A DNA stretch of 64,000 bases from Loripinus fragilis. Its lineage: Eukaryota; Mollusca; Bivalvia; Lucinida; Lucinidae. The stretch spans positions 6,023,701-6,087,700 of the forward strand of contig OZ026531.1 of the NCBI GenBank assembly GCA_964019695.1, written 5' to 3'. Made by a program: the position numbers and the translations under genes. Below the pieces are notes generated by a model. The model did no database searches. It was not told the DNA's origin and was given only the letters and a program-made list of their open reading frames with translations. Below are positions 21,775 through 33,363 of the stretch, piece after piece (the stretch's first letter is position 1; each line of letters opens with the position of its first letter).

Positions 21775-21975
21775 TTTACATGTTTAACTCTGCCTACTGG
21801 GAAGTTTCGCATGCTTTTTTCAAAATCAACCTTTTTGAAAATTTCTTTAAAGAACACCATCAGAGTGTCAAACAGTTTGGATCCAGATCAGTACTGACAT
21901 TCTGATGGACCTGATCTGGGTCCAAACTGTTTGCAAAGGTGTATCAGCCAGCAGACAACACTAGTAGATATGAGT
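21775..21975. mobile_element. Hairpin MITE (CTGATCTGGGTCC family)
   Basis: AAACAGTTTGGATCCAGATC and its mirror CCTGATCTGGGTCCAAACTG surround AGTACTGACATTCTGATGGA. The flanks (CCTACTGGGAAG... and CAGCAGACAACACTAG) are those of the longer element. Confidence 0.75.
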
Positions 21976-22139
21976 TAAACAAAGATTGCCTTAAATACAT
22001 TCCTGCTCATACTGTTTTGATATACATCAGTTTTGCTCAGTCTTGTGACATTCCCTTTTTGGATTTTTTTTATTCCTCTATTTTTATATTTATCTTCTTA
22101 AATTATTTAAATCATACGGTTGGAAAATATTTTTGAATG

Positions 22140-22320
22140 CATAACATATACTGCGCATTGACGTAGCACTCGTTACGCACGTGCGTAACGAATAGTAACA
22201 TTCAAGGGAGGTCACTTAATGGGATAAAAGTGATTTTCCATACCAAATTCTTTCCTTTAAGAGAAGTTCCCATTTTGAAAAGGGACGCAATTGAAGAGAA
22301 TCACTACTTGATACAGTAGT
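22140..22320. repeat. Dispersed repeat (TTCTTTCCTTTAAGAGAAG family)
   Basis: Contains CGTTACGCACGTGCGTAACG, a palindrome, then GATTTTCCATACCAAATTCT and AAAAGGGACGCAATTG. Related copies at 31,745-31,915 and 48,160-48,405, in the opposite orientation. Confidence 0.65.
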
Positions 22321-22367
22321 CTTCCTTTGATGTGCTTAACTTGTTCAGCGTTCTGGCTACTCCATTG

Positions 22368-22430
22368 CTGCAACCAAATGACAAAAACTCTGGTCCATTT
22401 GGACCAGAGATTTTGTCATTTGGTCGCAGT
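22368..22430. repeat. Long palindrome
   Basis: GCAACCAAATGACAAAAACT, CTGGTCC is mirrored by GGACCAGAGATTTTGTCATT, TGGTCGC with one or two mismatches. Confidence 0.85.
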
Positions 22431-22984
22431 AAATGCAGCACAAAAATGCTTTCTCAGCTGTACCTTCGATTTATCATGTACTAGTAATTTAAAAAGAACT
22501 TCCCAGCAAAAAAGTAGAAACAACAATGTATCAAAGTTGATGTGAAGTCATTACATCGCATCGACATTCATATGATGTTCTAACTTTTTATGTCTACTGG
22601 GTTATTTGCATTAATGAGCTTCTATATTTAATGGCTCTGTTTCAGCGGAAAATTAGGGGATAACTGTTTTCAAAATTTTCATTGTGGGAGGTATATCTTG
22701 GATATACAGTTGGAAAATTAGTTTTAAGGCGACACACGAGCGACATTTGTCGGGCCTGATCTGGATCCAGTCTGTTTGCATAGGTTATGAGCAGACAATA
22801 ATGAGTTGAAAACATTTTTCATATTGACTTGACACAGTTGCTGGGTGCTCACTTATTCACTCTCTGTGCTGTCACTTTTGTGCTTAGTTGGCCAGTACAG
22901 GCAGTGAAATAGGTAGCACATAAATAAAAGTGATATTAATGTATATAATGTATAGATATCTTGCAAATTTGATAATTTTATCAC

Positions 22985-23130
22985 CCTACCATATTTCATA
23001 TCATATCAGATCAATGATTTTATTGGTCAGTGTCTTTGGTTGTCTTGGAAACCATATTTCATATCATATCAGATCAATGATTTTATTGGTCAGTATCAAT
23101 GGTTGTCAAGGAAACCATATCACATGTTAC
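22985..23130. repeat. 63-bp direct duplication
   Basis: ATATTTCATATCATATCAGA, TCAATGATTTTATTGGTCAG occurs at about 22,990 and again at 23,053. Confidence 0.85.
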
Positions 23131-23392
23131 TTAGGTTTAGGGAACAGCTTTATATTTGAAATAGGCTGTTTTGTATACAAAAGGTTAATAAAATATATAC
23201 TTAATAAATTAATTGTTGTGGTTTCTCTTTTATACAATCCATTACTTGCTTGAGTGTTTCAAGGCTGCTGGCTCTATTTATTTGTGCTAATGAAATAGCA
23301 GCATAAATTTTGAACATGGAATTTACCAGTTTTTATCCAGTTTGCTTGCAGGAATCCCTGCTATAACGGTAGCATGTATTTACGAGTTGAAC

Positions 23393-23811
23393 CAGTGTTT
23401 GCAAGGCTTGAAAAGTACTTGAATTTAGAGGGCTTTCTTGAAAAGTCCTTGAAAGTTTAATCTGCATTGAAAAGTACTGGAAAATCACTGACACTCAAAA
23501 GCTGTGAAAAGTCCTTGAATTCTACTATTTTCTATAGGACTTAGCACTGTTGATAGAGACCTCAATCAGTTTGAACTTGTTGTGCCTTTATTTGGTGCAG
23601 CATTTGCTGCACCAAATATAGGCACAACAATTTTATACTAATTATCTAGTACTCATGTCTCCAATAGCTCAATCTAGCATTTCTGAAGTAGAATTTAAAC
23701 ACTTGAATCAGTCTTTTTCATAAACTTTTAGTTCTTGAAAACTGTAGGAGAGGCTTTAAGAAGTCCTTGAAATGTCCTTGAATTTTCTCAAACTTGCCCG
23801 TATGAACCCTG
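23393..23811. mobile_element. MITE with CAGGGTTC-type termini and 5-bp target duplication
   Basis: Sister of 2115-2517. TGAAC flanks it on both sides (23,388-23,392 and 23,812-23,816). The left end is degraded (CAGTGTTTGCAAGGC), the right end is intact (GCCCGTATGAACCCTG). The central hairpin at 23,578-23,632 repeats TTTGGTGCAGCA and its mirror. Confidence 0.85.
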
Positions 23812-23894
23812 TGAACATATTGCTGCCTTATTGTAGCCAACTAATACCCTGGATCTACACTGTTTTATATTTAATCCTTTTCCCACTATTCACA

Positions 23895-24208
23895 AGCATG
23901 CACGGATCCAGAGTGGGGGACAGGGGGTCCTGACCCCCCCCCCCCCCCTGAAAAGTCACAAAAAATGTAGGGTTTCATAGCAATACTTGTCCAGATCCCC
24001 TGAAAAATAACAAAGCTATCAAGCCAGATTCAATGTTGGGCCATCATTGGCATGCCAGGGAAACGCCATTTAAATGGCATTTTGCTTGCTGGCCGATAAT
24101 GACCGCTTATAGTGGTAATTAAATCCTTCCTTCCCTCATAAAAAAAAAAAGTTGTCAACGTTGGACCCCCTCTAACAAAGCTTTCTGGATCAGCGCAAGA
24201 CAATAATT
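23895..24208. mobile_element. MITE with GGATCCAGAG ends and C-rich tract
   Basis: GCATGCACGGATCCAGAGTG is mirrored by GCTTTCTGGATCAGCGC. A run of C, AAAGTCACAAAAAATGTAGG and a hairpin AAACGCCATTTAAATGGCAT lie inside. The second copy is at 33,523-33,797. Confidence 0.75.
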
Positions 24209-24261
24209 GTTGTCTGCTGACTTCTCTGTATATACACTTTAGAAGCCTATGTTACAAATAA

Positions 24262-24322
24262 TATGGACCCAGATTTACACTGCTCCCTTAGGAGCAGTCT
24301 GATCAGGGTCCATAGTGTTTGC
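24262..24322. repeat. Hairpin-MITE remnant
   Basis: TGGACCCAGATTTACACTGC, TCC mirrored by GGAGCAGTCTGATCAGGGTC, CATAGTG. Confidence 0.75.
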
Positions 24323-24726
24323 TTCCATAGTCTGAAGTGCATTTGAATTTTGCAGCAGATGTAAAAAGCAGACATTATCGGACATAAATTTATGAGCAGG
24401 TCAAGGGTTAAAATCAGATTTGAGTGTTATAGTGTTTTGTGTCTCTTCCTCGCGGTGCCGTAAGTTGGTCTTCGGTCTGTGATTGTGGCATTTCCACATC
24501 ATACTCACTTTTTGATCACCGAATCAAAAAGAAAAAACAAACAAAAATTCTTTGAATTTCCCGTTTAAGATAGATAATGTCTATACAATTGTAATTTTTA
24601 CACATTATATACAGAGCAATTTGCATGAGTATTAAAGGTACAAAATTTATTTTTATACACAATTGTTATCTTTTAGATCACTTATCTTAATTTTAGATCA
24701 CTTCTAAAACCATATTTATCTGGAAT

Positions 24727-25115
24727 CAGGTAAAACATGCAAGAATAATGATTTCACATGCTTGTTCCATTGCATTAACACTTGCCTGGTCACTCGGGAG
24801 ATGTTTGAACACTCGGCCGAACAGCCTTATGTTCACACAGCTTCCTCTGAGGGAGCGCAGTGGCTCAGTGGTAGAGTGCTTGACTCGAGACCGAGAGGCA
24901 GCGGGTTCGAGCCTCACCGACATCACTGCCTTGTGGTCCTTGAGCAAGACACATTTATCCTAGCTTAGTACTGGTTCAACCCAGGACGACCTGTCCCTGT
25001 TTAACTGAAAGATTGTTGATGGGACGTAAAGAATCAAATCAAACAAACAAACAAAACAGCTTCCTCGGCACCCGGAAAATGTTAATGCGTGAAAAAAAAC
25101 GTGTGATCCCTATTA
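24727..25115. mobile_element. MITE (ATGCAAGAATAA ends) split by a SINE
   Basis: The left end CATGCAAGAATAATGATTTC, ACATGCTTG is mirrored by AAAACGTGTGATCCCTATTA. The middle is interrupted by the SINE at 24,848-25,055. An uninterrupted copy is at 36,191-36,321. Confidence 0.8.
24848..25055 (+). mobile_element. tRNA-derived SINE inserted in a MITE, 11-bp target duplication
   Basis: A box TGGCTCAGTGG and B box GGTTCGAGCCT are intact, and the tail is CAAACAAACAAACAAA. Flanks ACAGCTTCCTC (24,837-24,847 and 25,056-25,066) are identical. The SINE is therefore younger than the MITE it splits. Confidence 0.93.
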
Positions 25116-25287
25116 TATATTCAAAAGAGGATCTATTCTGTTCAGATTTTGTGATCTAAAAATAAACATTTACAATATAAACAATATCACAAATATAGCT
25201 CACAGAGCCTCGTCTATAGAGACGACACAAATATTGAACAAACAACTTATTAAGAGTCCACAAACTAAAACTGACCAATGACCAGTC

Positions 25288-25556
25288 TCTAGAAGGCCAG
25301 GCCCTGAGGTTATAAAACTTTTATCATGCTCAACTCAACTGAGCACGAAATTTCAACTGCTCATTAAAACAAAAATACCGACAAATAAAGAAATTTGTTG
25401 CTTTAAGTCTCTCAGATGTTGTATTTATCCTGCTAATAAATGTTAAAATGCCAACAATTGTTGGCATTTTAACATTTATGAGCAGGATAAATTTCATGCC
25501 AAGCTGAGTTGAGCATGAAAAAAGTTCTATAACCTCGGGCCAGGATATTTTGATAT
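25288..25556. mobile_element. MITE with GGCCCTGAGGTTATAAAAC-type ends
   Basis: The left end (CCAGGCCCTGAGGTTATAAA, then CATGCTCAACTCAACTGAGC) is mirrored by the right end (TGAGTTGAGCATGAAAAAAG, TTCTATAACCTCGGGCCAGG). An inner palindrome AAAATGCCAACAATTGTTGG lies at 25,444-25,475. A sister copy is at 49,672-49,888. The 32-bp minisatellite starts exactly at the right end. Confidence 0.85.
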
Positions 25557-26038
25557 CCAGTCTCTAGAAGCCCAGGATGTTTTGACATCAAATCTGTAGA
25601 AGCCCAGGATGTTTTGATATCCAGTCTCTAGAAGCCAAGGATGTTTTGACATCCAGTCTAGAAGCCCAGGATGTTTTGACATCCAGTCTCTAGAAGCCAA
25701 GGATGTTTTGACATACAGTCTCTAGAAGCCCAGGATGTTTTTGACATCCAGTCTCTAGAAGCCCTGGATGTTTTGACATCCAGTCTAGAAGCCCAGGATG
25801 TTTTGACATACAGTCTCTAGAAGCCCAGGATGTTGTGACATCCAGTCTCTAGAAGCCCAGGATGTTTTGGCATCCAGTCTCTAGAAGCTAAGGATGTTCT
25901 GGCATCCAGTCTTTAGAAGCCAAGGATGTTTTGGTATCCAGTCTCTAGAAGCCCAGGAGGTTTTGACATCCAGCCTCTATAGAAGCCCAGGATGTTTTGA
26001 CATTCAGTTTCTAGAAGCCCAGGATGTCTTGACATCCT
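25550..26038. repeat. 32-bp minisatellite, about 16 units
   Basis: The unit is AGAAGCCCAGGATGTTTTGA, CATCCAGTCTCT; some units are 28 bp. Each unit holds the inverted pair GGATGT-TTTG-ACATCC, so single-stranded DNA of any unit can form a six-bp stem. Small ORFs across it are by-products. Confidence 0.95.
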
Positions 26039-26336
26039 GCCAAACAACAAAGAACAGGGGCTTTGACTGTCTCATCAAACAGACTGGAGGATCATTTCCT
26101 TGTTCCAGTTTAGTAGAACCCAATTGACACCTAGGAATATTGCACTTTTCCGGCCTTTCTTGTCCTGCGGTTGCCATAGTAACCAGAAATAAGGCATTTG
26201 CTCTATTTACACAATTATCCTAAATATTGAAACACCATTGGTACTACTAAAAAAAAAATAACAACTTGCCATACTTGCATGTTCTTTTGACTATCTAATG
26301 AGGTTTGTAAAAGGTGATGAAATGTCAACTAGTGTT

Positions 26337-26379
26337 AACCCTGATCAGACTGCTCCTCAGGAGCAGTCTGATCAGGGTT
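26337..26379. repeat. Perfect palindrome, 21-bp arms with 1-base spacer
   Basis: AACCCTGATCAGACTGCTCC, T is followed by one C and then the exact reverse complement. It is the centre of a hairpin MITE of the CTGATC family. Confidence 0.95.
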
Positions 26380-26389
26380 TACAATATTT

Positions 26390-27027
26390 GCACTTGCATA
26401 TTTCTGGATATTGTAGTGGCAGGTGCCACAAGTATATAAGACCCATACATATGCAGCCTTCCTGTATGAGCTAGCTTTTACAGCGATGCATAGTGTGTCT
26501 GGACAAGCAATGAATGGGACAGCAGCCCTATGATTAGTATGTTTTATCAGAAGGAGCTCTATGAACCAGGAATTTTGATACAAGTATCATCAAAATCGGT
26601 TGAAATATAGGGAAGTTATGGGCATTTAAAGAATTCAATATGGCCAACATTGAGCTGCCATTTTGAATATTTAATTAGTTTTCAGAATTTTTTCAACTGC
26701 TTAATTTCAAGTTATCAATACTATCACAGCATAAGGAAAATGTTTAATAATTATTAAAGATAATTGCATGTAAACCAATGGTTTGTCTTTTATTTTGATT
26801 GCGATTATTTAATTAGTCTGTGTGACATCACTAAGCCTACAATATGGCCACTTCTATTACAGTCCATTTGCAAATATTCAAACACCTACAACTTCTACGT
26901 TTTTCAACCGATTTAGATGAAATTGGTATCGAAATTCATGGTTTATTAAGATCTCTCATAAAAAAATATTAATCATCAGGGTTGCTGTCCTCTTTTAACA
27001 ACGGAGTGCTCAGTTAGTAGCTGGATG
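26390..27027. other. Intergenic sequence, nothing recognised
   Basis: AT-rich; short ORFs only. Confidence 0.5.
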
Positions 27028-27035
27028 GGTTACCC

Positions 27036-27407
27036 CCAGGGGGGGGGGGGGGTACTCTGATATTTTCACACATACGTAGGCTCGGGCTATTTTTTGGGTT
27101 CAAAATTCTGAATTTCAATACTTTTTGGGGTTTTCAGAAAAATGAAAAAAAAATTGGGATATGAAGATTTTGTAGATATTTTTTGGGAGTGATAACAAAA
27201 TTGGGCTAGTTTGAGGGTCATTTCTATGTAATTTAGAGTCTTTTTTAAGGTCAAGGTACAGAATTGGGATATTTTTTTTTGCGTTGCTAAAATTTAAAAT
27301 AATTTTTTGGGGTGCTTGAAATTCCTGATATTTTTTGGGGGGCGAACGGTAGATGCTGGGTCCGAGCCTACGTATGCGGAAAAAATTAGAGTATCCCCCC
27401 CCTGGGG
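27036..27407. mobile_element. hAT-type MITE with poly-G/poly-C ends, 8-bp target duplication
   Basis: The ends are CCAGGGG(n)TACTCTG and AGAGTATCCCCCCCCTGGGG. Subterminal CATACGTAGGCTCGG is mirrored by CCGAGCCTACGTATGCG. GGTTACCC flanks it on both sides (27,028-27,035 and 27,408-27,415). A sister copy with its own 8-bp duplication is at 32,996-33,363. The 8-bp size suggests hAT. Confidence 0.85.
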
Positions 27408-27415
27408 GGTTACCC

Positions 27416-28840
27416 CACCATTGGAGCAGGGTGACTAGGTTGTCATCGCTCGATGGTGGGTACCATTAGTTACATCAATATATAGGGTAATTATGGAATA
27501 CTCTATTTGGATGGACGAGGTCTTGAGAAAAATGGCATATCCTCTGAGCATATATAGATAGCCCTTATGGCATTTTTACCTCTAATCTGAGTATATAGCA
27601 ACCACAATGACAAAAACATGATAAAATGATATGAATTTATACAAATGTGATATACATTATACAAATGTTATATACATTATACATACAAACTCTTTTGCAC
27701 TGGAAGCCTACAAATAGGTACTTTGGCAAACAGTGAAGCCCTAGGTAAAATGTTTGCTAGATTAAAACAGTCCTTAGGCATAGAAATGTCACTACAATTG
27801 TTTTATAGTAATATGGCCCATATGCCATCTGAGTATGGCCTGGGCAAAAAACTATATTTAATAAAGTTCAGTTCAGAAATGCTTCATAATTTAGAAATTC
27901 AAACCTTTGATATACTGAAAATAAAAAGAAACGCCCACAAGTTTTTTTAAGATGGATTTTCTTCTATCAGCTAATTTACAGATTTAATCCATTTATAGCA
28001 GAAAATATAACAATATAAGTTGGCTTCTTGCAAGGGCATTATGCAGCATTTCATCTGGGTCACTTTGTAAAAATACATGTTTAGGGGTTTCTAGTGTACA
28101 AAGCGTTAAATTGACAAAGTACATAAATATATTAAACTGACTAGTTTTCCACTTTCTTTCATTCATTTTGACTTTTATTTTCACATGACATGAAATCCAT
28201 TTTCATGGCCTCATTGTTGAACCAGATTTTGTCGTCTGCATTTACTCATTTATCCATTCAGTCGTCAGATAATGCAGTCATTCATTATTCCACAATTCAA
28301 TCCTCAGATATTCACCTACTTATTCATTATTCATCCATTCCGAATTTCATTCAATCCTCATCCATTCAATAAAACATTTACTTATGATATCTACATGCGT
28401 GAAAGTTTTCAGGATTATTCCTGAATTCAGGAATTGAGGCTGACTTTCCATAGAAAATCAGCCTCATAATGCTGAATTCTGTCGGTAATAATAGCTTTTT
28501 CTGATTTAGTTTCAGTTTATCTAAAGGTATTTGACCAATAAACTTGGAAGTTTTGATAATTTTGAGGTATTCAGCAAGTTTTAAATTCTGATTTTCTAAA
28601 GTTCAGGATTTTGGAAATTTTTTAAACTTTCACCCATGCGTATCACAATATATACTAAACACATGTTTTGCTCACTCAACCTTGTACCCAATCATTAAGA
28701 CAGCTGAATTACAAAAATAAGTGTACAGATGTCTATACTGAACTTACTTCTTAGGTATGTACATAAAACTTTTGATCTGATGCTCGCATAATACTGAATG
28801 GTAAATCTTAACTAAAATGTGAAAATCTAGTTTTTCTGAC
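27416..28840. other. Intergenic sequence; ATTC-rich patch at 28,220-28,375
   Basis: No gene recognised. An ORF at 27,723-27,950 has no supporting context. Around 28,220-28,375 the sequence is rich in TCATCCATTC and ATTCATT words. Confidence 0.5.
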
Positions 28841-28841
28841 C

Positions 28842-31160
28842 ACCAGCTAAACTAAAGTATGATAATCCCACCACCAGCTAAACTAAAATATGATGATCCC
28901 ACCACCAGCTAAGCTAAAGTATGATAATCCCTCCACCAGCTAAAATAAAGTATGATAATCCCACCACCAGCTAAGCTAAAGTATGATAATCCCTCCACCA
29001 GCTAAACTAAAGTATGATAATCCCACCACTAGCCAAGTCATGATAATCGCACCACCAGCTAAGCTAAAGTATGAGGATCCCTCCACCAGCTATACTTAAG
29101 TATGATAATCCCTCCACCGATTGTATTAAAATATGATAATCCCACCACCAGCTAAGCTAAAGTATGATAATCCAACCACCAGCTAAACTAAAATATGAAA
29201 ATCCCACCACCAGCTAACTTAAAGTATAATAATCCCACCACCAGCTAAACTAAAGTATAATAATCCCACCACCAGCTAAACTAAAATACGATAATCCCAC
29301 CACCAGTAAAACTAAAGTATGATAATCCCACTACCAGCTATGCTAAAATATGATAATCCCACCACCAGCTAAGCTAAGATCCCACCACTAGCTAAGCAAA
29401 ATTATATATGATAATCCCACCACCAGCTAAGCTAAAGTATATATTATAATCCCACCACCAGTTAAGCTAAAGTATGATAATCCCACCACCAGCTGTACTA
29501 AAGTATGATTATCCCACCTGCAGCTAAGCTAAAGTATGCTAATCCCACTACCAGCTAAGCTAAAATATGATAATCCCACCACCAGTTTAGCTTAAGTATG
29601 ATAATCCCACCACCAGCTAAGCTAAAGTATGATAATACAACCACCAGCTAAGCTAAAGTATGATAATCCCACTACCAGCTAAGCTAAAGTATGATAATCC
29701 CACAACAGTTAAGCTAAAGTATGATAATCCCACCACCAGCTAAGCTAAAGTATGATAATCCCACCACCAGCTAAGCTAAAGTATGACAATCCCACCACCA
29801 GCTAAGCTAAAGTATATATGATAGTCCTACCACAAGTTAAGCTAAAGTATGATAATCCCACCACCAGCTTGATTATGATAATTCCACCACCAGCTAAACT
29901 AAAGTATGATAATCCCACCACCAGTTAAGCTAAAGTATGATAATCCCACCACCAGCTAAGCTAAAGTATGATAATCCCACCACCAGTTAAGCTAAAGTAT
30001 GATAATCCCACCACCAGCTAAGCTAAAGTATGATAATCCCACGACTAGCTAAGCTAAACTATGATAATCCCACCACCAGCTTAACTTGATTATGATAATT
30101 CCACCACCAGCTAAACCTCAAGTATGATATCCCCACCAGCAGCTGTGCTAAAGTATGATAATCCCACCACCAGCTAAGCTAAAGTATGACAATCCCACCA
30201 CCAGTTAAGCTAAAGTATGAGAATCCCACCACGAGCTGTACTAAAGTATGATTATCACACCTGCAGCTGAGCTAAAGTATGATAATCCCACTACCAGCTA
30301 AGCTAAAGTATGATAATCCCACCACCAGTTAAGCTAAAGTATGATAATCCCACCACCAGCTATGCTAAAATATGATAATCCCACCACCAGCTAAACTTGA
30401 GTATGATAATCCCACCACCAGCTAAACTTGAGTATGATAATCCCACCACCAGCTAAGCTAAAGTATATATGATAATCCCACCACAAGTTTAACTAAAGTA
30501 TGATAATCTCACCACCAGCTAAGCTAAAGTTTATATGATAATCCCACCACAAGTTTAACTAAAGTATGATAATCTCACCACCAGCTAAGCTAAAGTATAT
30601 ATGATAATCCCACCACAAGTTTAACTAACGTATAATAATCCCACCACCAGCTATGCTAAAATATGATGATCCCACCAACAGTTAAACTAAAGTATGATAC
30701 ATGTAACCCCACCACCAGCTATGCTAAAATATGATTATCCCACCAACAGTTAAACTTAAGTATGATAATCCCACCCCAGCTATGCTAAAATATAATAATC
30801 CCACCACCAACTAAGCTAAAATCCCACCACCAGCTAAACTAAAGTATATATGATAAAATCCACCACCAGTTAAGCTAAAGTATGATAATCCCTACACCAG
30901 CTATGCTAAAATATGATAATCCCACCACCAGCTTAGCTAAAATCCCACCACCAGCTAAACTATATATGATAATCCCACTACCAGCTAAGCTAAAGTATGA
31001 TAATCCCACCACCAGTTAAGCTAAAGTATGATAATCCCACCACCAGCTGATCTAAAGTATAATAATCCCACCACCAGCTAAACTAAAGTATGAAAATCCC
31101 ACCACCAGCTAAACTTGAGTATGATAATCCTACCACCAGCTAAGCTAAAATAGGATAATG
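28842..31160. repeat. 31-bp minisatellite, about 75 units
   Basis: The consensus is CCACCACCAGCTAAGCTAAA, GTATGATAATC. Variants include units with TTAAGCT, TATGCT or TAAACT in the middle and insertions of TATAT before GATAATC. Blocks of variants recur, for example the ACAAGTTTAACTAAAGTATG type at 30,480-30,640, pointing to segmental duplication inside the array. Confidence 0.95.
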
Positions 31161-31740
31161 CAATGCTTTCACACCCAGCTTCACTGGAGTAACACGCTTT
31201 AACTAAACTAGAATATGCTACAAATATCCATCTTTACTCATTAGCTAAACTAAACTATGCTAATACTATTTATCTATGCTTAAGTATGATAATACACATT
31301 GCCTAAACTAGTATAAGCTAGCACTATTAAGCTGCACTGGAGTATGACAACAATAACAGAGAATGACTGATCAAATATTGGTAAGTGAATTTGACCAGGA
31401 AATACCACAACCACACACTGCAGACCATCCCACGGCACCTTGAGGAAGAGTCACAGTCACAACAAATCAGGAAGACAATTTAACCCTTTCCTTCATGAAT
31501 ATTCATGCTAAGCTCCACCCACTATGAATAATTATATAAAATAAAAGTTCACGTTTGCACATAGAACAAAGAAATTGCTTGTTAGGTCCACTAGTATATG
31601 ATCATATCTAATCATATTTCCATAAGCAAATAGAGTAGACCCCGATCAGGCAGCTCTTGCAAGAGCTGCCTGATCTGGGTCTGCTCTGTTTACAAAAGTG
31701 TTAAAAGGCGTCTTTAATGGGCAAAGGGTTAAGTAAAACA
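31161..31740. other. Decayed minisatellite edge and unique sequence
   Basis: Up to about 31,345 diverged TAAACTAAACTATGCTAA words mark a degraded edge of the array. A palindrome at 31,644-31,690 (CGATCAGGCAGCTCTTGCAA, GAGCTGCCTGATC) belongs to the hairpin-MITE class. Confidence 0.6.
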
Positions 31741-31744
31741 ACCA

Positions 31745-31915
31745 GCCCTCTCTTCCCCATCAAGGGCGTAATACGCAACCATAGAGAAACTTCTGAAACT
31801 TCAATTGCGTCCCTTTACAAATAGGGTTTATTCCTAAAGGAAAGATTTCGCCTCTGCGGGAGCGAATTATTTCCTTTAAGAGAGTAGTACCCTGCCTGAG
31901 AATGACTCTTTATAA
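31745..31915. repeat. Dispersed repeat (TTCTTTCCTTTAAGAGAAG family)
   Basis: CAATTGCGTCCCTTTACAAA, TTCGCCTCTGCGGGAGCGAA and TTTCCTTTAAGAGAG match 48,160-48,405. Confidence 0.6.
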
Positions 31916-32194
31916 GGTAAGGGAAAGCATTATCCCGCCCAATGTCCGCTTATAAATCTGTGATGGATCAGCAGCTTCAGTATGACGTAACATGCCAAAA
32001 GATGTAGAACCGCAATAGAACTGTATGGGAAAACAAAACTCCACCGTCGGTGATCTATCTTGAACGTGTACACACAATGTTCATTACCCACGTGCGTACT
32101 CTGCCTGTTATGCCTGTGATAACGCATGCCTTTGCAACAATACATCCATCTAAGGCATACTCCCCTCTGTAGCTTAGCTAATCCTAACCACAAA

Positions 32195-32342
32195 CTAGTA
32201 AGTTTGAAGAATGTGTTGATATCTGCGTGGTTGACTTAAAATTGGTTCGGGTTTGCTCATTCTAGTGTCGCTGTACTCATTGGTCTTGTTGATAAAGTCG
32301 TCGTCTTCCCCAGGTGGAGTCGACAGTCTCACATCGTCGAAT
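32195..32342 (-). CDS. Candidate terminal exon of an unidentified minus-strand gene
   Basis: On the minus strand a good acceptor (CACATTTTCAG) precedes an open frame of 48 residues to a TAG at 32,195-32,197: FDDVRLSTPPGEDDDFINKT, NEYSDTRMSKPEPILSQPRR, YQHILQTY. The acidic, Pro/Ser/Thr-containing composition and a higher GC and CpG content than the surroundings look like genuine coding sequence, perhaps a cytoplasmic tail. It begins in a phase that needs one base to finish a codon, and the candidate exon at 34,649-34,750 leaves two bases, so the two could be spliced (LVQ|FDDV). I do not recognise the family. Confidence 0.5.
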
Positions 32343-32559
32343 CTGAAAATGTGATCGAATAAGAATAAAGGGGAAATGCCATATTTCGAACACGTTTTCA
32401 TGGCGTTTTAAAAAGTCGCTACTCGGCTTTTATCGTTTGGTTATCATACCTATAAAATATACGGGCCTCGATGCGAGAAAACCCTGATTGTTGCACTACA
32501 GACAAGCATGTGCACAGGCGATCTTGCAAAAGGAGTCAGGCTTATTTCTGTTCAAACCC

Positions 32560-32730
32560 ATTGGTATGGGCAAAAATTCGATTTAAGCCTTCATCTATGT
32601 CGCTACTTTGAGTGTGCAAGTAGCGAAAGCTTTGGTGAGATTTGCGCAGGTGCGCAGGCTCGTCTGAGCATTCGCTGCTCACATACGAGTATGTTGTAAG
32701 TACCAAAACGACATATGTGACCAGAATCTT
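32560..32730. mobile_element. Dispersed repeat (GAGTCTTCATCTAC family)
   Basis: TTCGATTTAAGCCTTCATCT, GTGTGCAAGTAGCGAAAGCT and GTACCAAAACGACATATGTG match 18,128-18,292. Confidence 0.65.
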
Positions 32731-32809
32731 GTTAAAGTACAAAACCGCATGATCCCCACGACTGCATCTGCAGCGTCGCTCGAAAAACACAAAATTTTTG
32801 AATCAGTTT

Positions 32810-32930
32810 TAACATATCATCGGTTTTTTGTGCTAAAAAGTACCGTCTCACCGAGACTGTTCTTTTGAATATCCCAAGAGTACCCAGAGCATATGTTTTG
32901 GTTGAAAATAAAAATAAAAGGCTTGCGCGG
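32810..32930. mobile_element. CATATGTT-family MITE piece
   Basis: AAGTACCGTCTCACCGAGAC, TGTTCTTTTGAA and GAGCATATGTTTTGGTTGA match the centre and right arm of the family. Confidence 0.7.
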
Positions 32931-32995
32931 TTGGACAAATAAGCCAGTACAAGTGTTTTGGCAGTAATCGCATTGTCGAGCAACGAAACTGCGCT

Positions 32996-33363
32996 CCTAA
33001 GGTACTATGATATTTTCTTACAAACGTAAGCTCGGACCATTTTTTGGGGTTCAAAATATTGAATTTCAATATTTTTGGGGGTTTTCAGATAAATGAATAT
33101 TTTTGGGGATATGAAGATTTTGTGGATATTTTTTGGGGAGTCATCACAAAACTGGAGTAGTTTTAGGGGTCATTTCTATGTAACTAGGGTCTTTTCTTAA
33201 GGTAAATGCACAGAATGGGGATATTTTATTTTGGGTTGCAAAATGTTCATATATTTTTTGGGGGTGCTTGATATTCCTGATATTTTTTCGGGTAACAGTA
33301 GATGCTGGGTCCAAGCCTACGTATGAAGAAAAAATGAGAGTACCCCCCCCCCCCCCCTCCGGG
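32996..33363. mobile_element. hAT-type MITE with poly-C end, 8-bp target duplication
   Basis: Sister of 27,036-27,407: GGTACTATGATATTTTCTTA, CAAACGTAAGCTCGG at the left and CCAAGCCTACGTATG...GAGTACC(C)n at the right. ACTGCGCT flanks it at 32,988-32,995 and 33,364-33,371. Confidence 0.85.

Noticed and set aside
25550..31160. CRISPR-like regularity of the 32-bp and 31-bp arrays
   Set aside because: The units are directly adjacent with no unique spacers, and the context is eukaryotic with introns. These are minisatellites.
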